A stretch of DNA of 8,903 nt from DAISJD01 sp036821645 (lineage in GTDB: Bacteria > Pseudomonadota > Alphaproteobacteria > ATCC43930 > CGMCC-115725), in contig DAISJD010000131.1 of the NCBI GenBank assembly GCA_036821645.1, forward strand, positions 1 to 8,903. Reading direction: 5' to 3'. A program made the position numbers and the translations under genes. The notes beneath the pieces were generated by a model. That model ran no database searches, had not been told where the DNA came from, and was given only the letters and a program-made list of their open reading frames with translations. Of the stretch, positions 1-4,808 are shown in pieces. Position 1 is the first letter of the stretch. Every line of letters begins with the position of its first letter.

Positions 1-182
1 AAGCGGGCGACATCCTGGCCGCCGATGGGTTCGTCGTGGAACGGCAACCGCCGCTTTCGGCATTGGATCTGGCCGAAGGGATCGATATCAATAAAAAACC
101 CGATCTCAGGGTCGGCGGCAAGATCTATGATGCCTATGCCCCCTTCAGCGATAAGGTCGATCAGGTCCGCAATGGCATTTAG
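1..182 (+). pseudogene. Truncated CdiA/Rhs-type C-terminal tRNase toxin domain (3' part lost)
   Basis: Reading from base 3 on the plus strand gives about 59 residues that are open at the window edge and end at a TAG at 180-182. The text contains GDILAADGF near the start and KPDLRVGGKIYDAYAPFSDK further on, then VRN. This pattern (a leading 'D-x-L-A-x-x-G', then 'NPDY-x-I-x-G-K-x-F-D-x-Y-A-P', then 'VRN') is what I recall for the CdiA C-terminal tRNA-nuclease domain found at the tips of contact-dependent inhibition and Rhs proteins. In intact members the domain continues well past VRN, so the C-terminal part is missing. The stop codon straddles the junction with the IS end at 180/181, so it is supplied by the inserted element. 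The fragment is probably inactive. The family call is from memory of the motif and not from a search; upstream sequence is outside the window. Confidence 0.6.
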
Positions 183-233
183 AGGTGGCCCCGTTCATTC
201 GGACAGATTGGCGGCAGAGATAAGCTAATCCCG
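181..233 (+). repeat. Left inverted terminal repeat of the IS3-family element
   Basis: The first bases, AGAGGTGGCC, mirror the complement of 831-840, and the inner block 219-233 (GATAAGCTAATCCCG) is identical to the complement of 797-811. Between them the arms are similar but the left one is longer. The CCCG...CGGACAG stretch is in keeping with the ends of IS3-family elements. Confidence 0.7.
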
Positions 234-240
234 GATGATG

Positions 241-774
241 TTACGCCGCCATTTTCCCGCTGGTGCCGATGGACATTGTCGCCGGGGTTAACCCCGGCGA
301 CAATGTCGGCCCATTTTCATAATACGCTTCGTCAGGTGTCCGTCCAGCCAGTGCCGCGTGAGGCCGCTGGGCGTTGTAATGGCCAATCCATTTGGTCAGC
401 CCGGCCCGCAGTTCCGATCTGGTCTCGAAGGCATGGAGATAGACGCACTCGTATTTCATCGACCGCCATAACCGCTCAATGAAGACGGTGTCCATCCACC
501 GGCCCCGGCCGTCCATGCTGATCCTGACGCCTCTGTCCTTTAGCACGTCGGTAAAGCGCGGGCTGGTATATTGGCTGCCCTGGTCGGTATTGAAGATTTC
601 CGGAGCGCCATAGCGGGCCAAAGCCTCTTCCAGCGTCTGGATGCAAAAGTCGGCGTCCATGGTGTTCGACAGCCGCCATGCCAGGACCTTGCGTGTCGCC
701 CAGTCCATGATCGCCTCAAGCGCCACCTTCGACTTGAACTCAGCCGAATACCGCTGCCTGGTAACCTTGCCCAT
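241..774 (-). pseudogene. IS3-family transposase, OrfA start fused to OrfB C-terminus by internal deletion
   Basis: The 177-residue frame begins like an IS3 OrfA (MGKVTRQRYSAEFKSKVALE) and at residues 22/23 switches directly to the middle of OrfB (MDWATRKVLAWRLSN). From there it reads as a normal DDE-type OrfB C-terminus: NTDQGSQYTS with the second catalytic Asp, FIERLWRSMKYE with the catalytic Glu, and the usual ending YNAQRPHAALAGRTPDEAYY. Intact OrfAB proteins are about 380-400 residues, so roughly 600 bp is missing, including most of the helix-turn-helix, the ribosomal frameshift site and the first catalytic Asp region. The deletion happens to stay in frame, at about position 708/709. The protein cannot be an active transposase on its own. 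It might still be made, and the element might still be moved by a full-length relative elsewhere in the genome. Confidence 0.85.
272..307. repeat. Perfect 36-bp palindrome inside the IS, near the transposase 3' end
   Basis: The left arm GACATTGTCGCCGGGGTT is followed at once by its exact reverse complement, with no spacer. It lies within the last 25 codons of the transposase frame. As RNA it could form a very stable GC-rich hairpin, but no T-run follows in either direction, so a standard intrinsic terminator is not supported. It might act as a transcription or translation barrier, or mark a recombination junction. Confidence 0.9.
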
Positions 775-796
775 AAAACCCCGTCCTTCTATCGGT

Positions 797-840
797 CGGG
801 ATTAGCTTATCACCCTGCCCGATTTTCCGGAGCCACCTCT
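797..840 (-). repeat. Right inverted terminal repeat of the IS3-family element
   Basis: This is the complement of the left end: AGAGGTGGCT at the outer edge (840 down to 831) and GATAAGCTAATCCCG at the inner edge (811 down to 797). It lies just upstream of the transposase start and would also be expected to carry its promoter. No clear hexamers are visible. Confidence 0.7.
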
Positions 841-1306
841 TTCCCCCAACACCACCCCGGATCGGTCGTAAATCGTCACCACCGGGCTCGATCCCGCCGT
901 CACCTTCGTCACCCGGTGCCCCGTCGCGTCATAACCCTAGCTCGCCAGCGTCGCACCGTTCTTCGTCACCGCCATCATCCGACCGGCGGCATTGTACTGA
1001 TAGACGTAGTTTCCACCCCCGCCCGGACGCGCATCCTGTTGCACAGACCCTCGCGCATCATAGACAAAGCTCCGCGTGCCCTGGCCGCTCGACACCTGCA
1101 TCAACCGGTTGTTATTCGCCCCATAGACATAATGCTCAACCGTCCCGTCACCCAGCACCCGTTCCGTCCGGTTATCCACCGCGTCATAGGCGTAACGCTG
1201 CGCCCCGTACGCCCCCGTCGGCCTGGGTCAACCGGTTCAGCGCGTCATACCCAAACTGTCCCGACGCCGCCGCAACCGCCTTGTCCAGCCAGATCGTAGA
1301 GTCGGC
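841..1306 (-). pseudogene. Rhs/YD-repeat protein fragment with frameshift and nonsense codon
   Basis: On the minus strand the text has repeated YD-type units: GQFGYDALNRLTQ, then (after a frame change) RYAYDAVDNRTERVLGDG, HYVYGANNNRLMQV, RSFVYDARGS, YVYQYNAAGRM and GYDATGHRVTKV. This is the beta-propeller/cocoon repeat of Rhs toxins that encloses the C-terminal toxin. Two lesions are visible. One extra base in a run of five C (plus strand 1212-1216) breaks the frame, and a TAG at 937-939 sits where a Tyr codon would be expected. The fragment starts abruptly at about 1306, next to the stop of the AT-rich gene to its right, and ends at the IS edge at 840/841. A piece of Rhs core lying just downstream of an immunity-type gene is typical of orphan tips left by toxin exchange. 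It is not functional. Confidence 0.85.
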
Positions 1307-1316
1307 TCAAAAGTTA

Positions 1317-1649
1317 TTAATTTACCTTATTGATCCACAAAGGCTTTTTACTTTCCTCTCCCATCCACCCCCATTCTATAAGTGTTTCCATAAAACTCTC
1401 TGAATCTAAATCTTCAGATGAGGAAATAGAGAATGTTGATGCAGTATAACCCTGAAGGCTGTAGTCTCGCCTAGCTACTGAACCAACATTAAATTGAAAT
1501 ATTAATGTTCCTTTTGTGCTTCCAAAATCAGGAAATAAACCTTCAGCCACAAGAATCCTATTATCAGAGAGTTTTATAGGATAAGAAGCTAAAAACCTTA
1601 TCCCTAATTTCTTAGAAATTAGTACTAAAGACTTTTGCATTTCGTTCAT
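1317..1649 (-). CDS. Small AT-rich protein, candidate immunity protein of the Rhs/CDI locus
   Basis: A 110-residue protein with no transmembrane segment or signal peptide. The N-terminal two-thirds looks strand-rich (for example GIRFLASYPIKLSDNRILVA and LIFQFNVGSVARR), followed by an acidic helical C-terminus (EDLDSESFMETLIEWGW). I do not recognise the family. The immunity call rests on context: size, acidic tail, a base composition much more AT-rich than the Rhs fragment, and position directly upstream of an Rhs-core fragment on the same strand, where such loci place toxin/immunity cassettes. The start chosen is the ATG at 1649, six bases from the TAA of the upstream ORF; an in-frame ATG at 1640 is possible. 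No strong ribosome-binding site is seen for either. Its cognate toxin is not visible beside it: the toxin remnant at 1-180 is on the other strand and need not be its partner. Confidence 0.6.
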   Translation of the reverse strand: MNEMQKSLVLISKKLGIRFLASYPIKLSDNRILVAEGLFPDFGSTKGTLIFQFNVGSVARRDYSLQGYTASTFSISSSEDLDSESFMETLIEWGWMGEESKKPLWINKVN

Positions 1650-1651
1650 TA

Positions 1652-1906
1652 TTATGGATCCGTGATCAATTGGTGCATGGCAAGCGGCGAGGCGGCAGGG
1701 TCGATCGGGGCCGCCGACAGCGCAGCCGGTTGCCGCAAGAGCGCGATCAAATCTTTACGACTAAGGGTCGTGCCATCGGCAATATGCCGAAAGAATATCG
1801 CCTCTAGCACCGCCTCTAATACCACAAGCCCCGGTTGCCGCTTCTTGGGCCGGAGCTTGCAGGGCTTGTCGCCTTCACGGCGATCGATGGTTGTGGTGCC
1901 AAGCAC
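1652..1906 (-). CDS. Hypothetical 84-residue ORF, GTG start, possibly a gene fragment
   Basis: The frame runs from a GTG at 1906 to a TAA at 1652, ending just before the start of the immunity-type gene. The N-terminus is basic (LRPKKRQPG), the middle has a plausible amphipathic helix (LVVLEAVLEAIFFRHIADG, then SRKDLIALLR), and the end is Ala/Pro-rich. I do not recognise it. The frame stays open about 40 bases upstream of the GTG before a stop, with no good ribosome-binding site, so it may be the tail of something larger that has decayed. GC content is higher than in the neighbouring immunity-type gene. The opposite strand also has an ORF across this stretch but it has less protein-like composition. 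Real-gene status is uncertain. Confidence 0.35.
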   Translation of the reverse strand: MLGTTTIDRREGDKPCKLRPKKRQPGLVVLEAVLEAIFFRHIADGTTLSRKDLIALLRQPAALSAAPIDPAASPLAMHQLITDP

Positions 1907-2199
1907 CGGGGTGCCACCCCTCTCGTCTGCCCTCGATCCATTCTATACGGGCGGTATCAGCATGGTGCGGTGAATGTATTTCGCGGATATTTGAAAGAGT
2001 TCTGGCACAGTGCGGTGCCGTTTGGACCCCCCTTTTTTGTCTATTTTTTCGCTAATCCTTATGACCTGGATTTTGGCTATGCCTCTGACCGCTTAACCAA
2101 GTCTTTCGTGTATGTCTGCTTGATCAAGAAGCTGCATCTGAATTGTCGAAGCGACATCTTCTGTGCGGGATCGATATTATCTCGCAACGACAACCCGCA
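1907..2199. other. No supportable gene; mixed-composition decayed stretch
   Basis: Short overlapping frames exist on both strands but none shows a recognisable motif, start signal or sustained protein-like composition. The region includes a C6T6 tract (about 2029-2040) and a second T-run near 2045. In the Mu order, the major head protein gene should follow the protease on the minus strand here, but I find no trace of it. A minus-strand phrase SLRQF near 2155 might be a last echo of the protease C-terminal half; that is weak. Confidence 0.4.
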
Positions 2200-2530
2200 G
2201 AGGCCGGATTGCCGGAGTGATCGGGCGGGTAAACGCTGCCCCAAGAACTGTTTATAGACCCCCGACGCAACAGGCACGGCAAATGCCGGATCGATCCGAT
2301 CGGGCACGGCGATGAGGCATTGCCCCAGGCGCACCACCCTGCCGACCCAGCCCACGGCCGGGTCATCGATTTTGGGATGCCCCAAGACGAACGAGCGTCG
2401 TGGGTCGCCAGCATATATATATGCCGACGACCCGGCCAAGATCCGCCGTGGACATGGTCACGGCGGCACCGTTGGTCCCCGTGTGGGTGCTGGTGCGGAA
2501 GATCTCGATACGGGCGGGTTTGTCTGTCAT
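2200..2530 (-). pseudogene. Mu-like prophage head-maturation protease remnant, multiply frameshifted
   Basis: Three minus-strand frames join into one phage-like protein. The start is MTDKPARIEIFRTSTHTG...TMSTADLGRVV (ATG at 2530). After a break in the (AT)5 tract at 2413-2422 a short ATHDA piece follows. Another shift near 2394 leads to FVLGHPKIDDPAVGWVGRVV and IAVPDRIDPAFA up to GVYK at 2251. A third shift near 2250 gives VYPPDHSGNPA. The order 'ATHEAP-x-V-x-GHPK-x-DDPAYGWV', 'PD-x-V/I-DPAFAE', 'G-x-YKK-x-SA', 'FYPPDSPGNP' is what I recall for the protease/scaffold protein of Mu-like prophages in alpha- and gammaproteobacteria. Only the N-terminal half is readable. With at least three frameshifts it is dead. 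Together with the gpG remnant at 4317-4616 it marks a degraded prophage head module. Confidence 0.7.
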
Positions 2531-2704
2531 GGCGGTATGATGCACGCCGAATTCCGCCCGCATCAGGCGGACAGATCATCCGCACTTGATGGCTACGCTA
2601 TGCCTGAGACATCGTCAGTAATGAAGGTGTAACGGGGTCTGGGTGTGACAGTCACCCCTTGGGGTTATCGTCCGGTTCTGAAACAGAGCCGCGCTTGCTC
2701 GCGC
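2531..2704. other. Gap between protease remnant and AT-rich island; short palindromes
   Basis: No gene is visible. At 2644-2654 there is an 11-base odd palindrome, GTGACAGTCAC, flanked by GGGT and CCCC, and directly after it (about 2653-2665) ACCCCTTGGGGT, nearly self-complementary. A GCGC-rich piece follows near 2690-2704. These could be a phage operator or a site used when the island arrived, but nothing fixes a role. The switch from GC-rich to very AT-rich sequence occurs at about 2705. Confidence 0.4.
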
Positions 2705-2918
2705 TTATTTTGAAAATCTCTCTAATTGCATTTCTATGTATCCTATTGCACATAAAATTATTCTATCTCAACAATTTGTAAACTTTCTTAGCATATTGTA
2801 TCAAGTGACAATCCTAAATTAATATTTTTATATTATAAAAAACATAATAATTTATCTTTAAATTATAATAGTAATTTCTTTATTTGTTTATACTAATTGC
2901 TTGAAATAAGGATTCACC
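2705..2918 (+). promoter_or_regulatory. AT-rich leader and probable promoter of the kinase gene
   Basis: About 210 bases of very AT-rich DNA with no ORF precede the kinase. A TATACT at 2889-2894 is a good -10 candidate, although no convincing -35 lies 16-18 bases upstream and the extreme AT content makes chance matches likely. The ribosome-binding site AAGGA (2908-2912) is six bases from the ATG and is clear. Such DNA is a typical target of xenogeneic silencers of the H-NS/MucR/Ros type, which would keep the gene quiet by default; that is inference. Confidence 0.45.
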
Positions 2919-4244
2919 ATGTTTGCTGTAGGGTATATTATTGACAATAAATATCGCATCGTAGATTTCTGTCAATCCATAGGCGGAATGGGTACAATAA
3001 TTTTTGTTAAGGACATCATGTCGGACGATACAATTTTAGTTCTGAAATATTGTAATAAAACTGACAGTAATACCATAAATAGATTCAGAAGAGAAGTTCG
3101 TATCATGCAAACGTTTAAGGATAACTCCTACGTTGTTCCCATTATTTCGGCAAATCTTGATCATAACCCGCCATATTTTGTTATGCCATACTTTGAATAT
3201 GGCGACCTAACCGGGCAAATTCAGTATCTCCGCCAAGATCTTCAATTAGCGGAGCAGTACTTCAACCATATGATCACTTGTATCGAGCAACTTCATTCCA
3301 AAAACATATTCCATCGAGATATCAAACCACAAAATTTCCTATTAGCGAAGAATGCACTTGTAGTATCGGATCTAGGTTTGTGCACTGAAGAAGGTTCACC
3401 CACCGCTTTCACACATAGCTCGGTTTATGGTGGAACACCGGGATATATACCCCCTGAGTTCCTCGATGGTGGCTTTAGTAACGCTGATGCCGCTGGGGAT
3501 ATCTTTATGCTTGGTGTCACGTTCTCAAGCATCTTATGCGGGGCTGAAGGTCCTCTGCATCCTGCCATTCTTGCAGTCATTAAAATTGCCTGTAATCAGA
3601 ACAAAGCTATGCGTTATCAATCTTTGCATCATCTACGCCAAAACCTAAAGATGGCATTTGATGTAGCACTAGGTCGAAATATTAACAACTCTTATTCTAT
3701 GCTCAATATTCAACAGAATATGGTCGATAGCTATAATTCTGGCACGTTACCAAACCCAACAGATATTGATAATTTTATTTATCAGTTATACATTTTAAAT
3801 TCTGAGGATAAATTCTACATTTTACGACGTATGAAGCAAGAATTATTTATTTTATCTGCTAGCTTAGCTTTAAATTTAAAATTATTAAATTTTTTAATTG
3901 AAATATACTCAGAAATGACTATAAATGATACATATGATTTTTCCTTTGCTGAGGTAATTGCCAGAAATATGGCTATATTTTTTAAATCTCCCAATACAAG
4001 TGATGAACAAAAGGCTTCTTCTCTTAAAATAGCAATAATTGCTGCTGACAGAAAGAATCGTTTTGCTGCAATGGATATTTGCACAAATATGATTACATCT
4101 GTCCAAGACCATGGGCTCGCACAGCACATATGCTATATAATCACACATGGTAGATATGAATTTTTGAAAAACATTAACCCACTGCATTGCCATTCACCAC
4201 AGATTTCCGCAGCTATAAATCAAATAAAAAATGATTTTCAGTGA
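2919..4244 (+). CDS. Hanks-type Ser/Thr protein kinase with uncharacterised helical C-terminal domain (prophage cargo)
   Basis: A 441-residue soluble protein. Residues 1-250 form a eukaryotic-like kinase domain: glycine loop IGGMG (21-25), ATP-binding Lys43 in VLKYC, helix-C Glu59 in RREV, catalytic loop HRDIKPQN (132-139, Asp134), DLG (151-153) in place of DFG, GTPGYIPPE (172-180) in place of the APE region, Asp194 in DIFMLG and Arg232 in MRYQSLHHLR. All catalytic residues are present, so it should phosphorylate Ser/Thr on some protein. Residues 251-441 have no motif I recognise; they read as all-helical and could be a target- or signal-sensing domain. There is no transmembrane segment, PASTA repeat or signal peptide, unlike the membrane PknB type. 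The start is fixed by AAGGA six bases upstream. The gene is far more AT-rich than its surroundings and lies antisense between two Mu-like head-gene remnants, which points to recent acquisition as a cargo gene. Stand-alone kinases of prophages can exclude other phages (933W Stk); that role here is inference. Confidence 0.93.
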   Translation: MFAVGYIIDNKYRIVDFCQSIGGMGTIIFVKDIMSDDTILVLKYCNKTDSNTINRFRREVRIMQTFKDNSYVVPIISANLDHNPPYFVMPYFEYGDLTGQIQYLRQDLQLAEQYFNHMITCIEQLHSKNIFHRDIKPQNFLLAKNALVVSDLGLCTEEGSPTAFTHSSVYGGTPGYIPPEFLDGGFSNADAAGDIFMLGVTFSSILCGAEGPLHPAILAVIKIACNQNKAMRYQSLHHLRQNLKMAFDVALGRNINNSYSMLNIQQNMVDSYNSGTLPNPTDIDNFIYQLYILNSEDKFYILRRMKQELFILSASLALNLKLLNFLIEIYSEMTINDTYDFSFAEVIARNMAIFFKSPNTSDEQKASSLKIAIIAADRKNRFAAMDICTNMITSVQDHGLAQHICYIITHGRYEFLKNINPLHCHSPQISAAINQIKNDFQ

Positions 4245-4275
4245 TTATACACTTAATTGAGTAAGATACCATCTT

Positions 4276-4330
4276 TGCACAAGCGGATAAAATAATAAAA
4301 AAATTTAATTATTACTTTAGCGCTTGTACA
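4276..4330. terminator. Possible bidirectional terminator between kinase and gpG remnant
   Basis: TGCACAAGCG (4276-4285) and CGCTTGTACA (4321-4330) are inverted repeats matching at nine of ten bases. Inside them AATAAT and ATTATT with A- and T-runs can extend the stem imperfectly. The two genes converge here: the kinase stops at 4244 and the gpG remnant stops at 4317-4319, inside the structure. A hairpin with A-rich/T-rich flanks could end transcription from either side. The long AT inner part makes stability uncertain. The repeat could also be a boundary mark of the inserted island. Confidence 0.45.
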
Positions 4331-4616
4331 CCTCCTCGGGGCCAATCCCGAGGAAGGGCCGTGCAGGGATCGTGACGCGCTTCATAGTTACGGGGTGCCG
4401 CCCGAGCATGAAATGCAGCGTCTTTGGATTTTTCGGGACGATCACGGCACCGAACTGGTAAACAATGGCATAAATCCTGTTGCTGCCGATCGAGACGGTG
4501 TCGCCGCTCACCTGATAGACGATGCTGCCCATGAGCCTGCCCCGCTCGGTGGGATCGCCCCTCCCAGACGCTGTTCGACGGCGTAGGCGAGCGATGCTAA
4601 TAGATCCCACGCTCAT
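4317..4616 (-). pseudogene. Mu-like phage virion morphogenesis protein (gpG/Phage_tail_S type), C-terminal part
   Basis: The last 70 or so residues read GRLMGSIVYQVSG, IGSNRIYAIVYQFGAVI, RHPVTMKRVTIPARPFLGI and end EEVYKR. This is the signature of the Mu gpG family (tail completion/virion morphogenesis, Pfam Phage_tail_S): 'GRL-x-x-SI', 'YA-x-I-HQFGG-x-I' and the near-invariant 'IPARPFLG'. Intact proteins are about 150-170 residues; here the frame has 99, and residues before GRLM (Arg-rich) do not look like the family's N-terminus. The other minus-strand frame has a more protein-like piece, LLASLAYAVEQRLGG, just upstream, so a frameshift near 4545 is likely. In Mu the protease gene follows G directly, which fits the protease remnant at 2200-2530 with the kinase island wedged between. 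Probably non-functional. Confidence 0.75.
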
Positions 4617-4808
4617 GGCTCGCAGCTATATAAGCAGGCGACCACCTGTTGGGTCTTCACTCACCTCTTCAAGGTCTTTCGACGGGATCAGGGGCCAGGC
4701 TTCGAGGCCGCCCGCCGATGATCGCAGGAGCAGCCGCAGCCGCGATCATGAAATCCGGGCAGCAACCCATGCCCCACAGAACCCAACCCGCCTAGCATGC
4801 ACAGAAAC
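4617..4808. other. Decayed stretch between prophage remnant and chromosomal operon
   Basis: No intact gene is visible. On the minus strand, in the frame that leads into the gpG remnant, a coding-like piece (about 4636-4750, including GGLEAWPLIPSKDLEEVSED) ends at a TAG near 4634. It may be degraded prophage sequence, but I cannot name it. The prophage edge must lie at or before 4808, where the hydrolase gene ends, but I see no attachment-site repeat or Mu-type end. Confidence 0.4.

Larger units (their letters stand above)
181..840 (-). mobile_element. IS3-family element, internally deleted
   Basis: A transposase remnant on the minus strand is bounded by matching inverted ends. Read inward, both ends begin AGAGGTGGC, continue with CCG and then CGG-CAG (one differing base), and both carry the identical block GATAAGCTAATCCCG (219-233 on the plus strand, 797-811 as its complement). 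The spacing between the two blocks is about nine bases longer on the left end. The element is about 660 bp, roughly half the usual 1.2-1.3 kb for IS3 elements, because the middle of the transposase is gone. I see no clean target duplication (ATTT on the left, TTCC on the right). The flanks also carry genes in opposite orientation, so the junctions may have been reshuffled after insertion. Exact outer ends could be off by one or two bases. Confidence 0.75.

Noticed and set aside
178..843. Target-site duplication around the IS (TTT versus TTC)
   Set aside because: Only two bases match, which is expected by chance; junctions appear rearranged.
571..1299. 242-codon plus-strand frame across the IS and Rhs fragment
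   Set aside because: It crosses an IS boundary and is antisense to Rhs repeats; the Arg/His/Pro-rich product is shadow text.
1835..2257. 140-codon plus-strand frame over the 1907-2199 gap and the end of the protease remnant
   Set aside because: No motif and no start signal, and its C-terminal part is antisense to the protease remnant. I could not support it as a gene.
2312..2632. Plus-strand frames antisense to the protease remnant
   Set aside because: The minus-strand frames give coherent phage-protease text, while these give low-quality text.
2746..2770. Possible promoter TTGCAC with a downstream AT hexamer
   Set aside because: The spacing to any -10-like hexamer is too short and AT-rich DNA gives many chance matches.
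3815..4193. Minus-strand frames inside the kinase gene
   Set aside because: They are antisense to a well-supported kinase and lack motifs.
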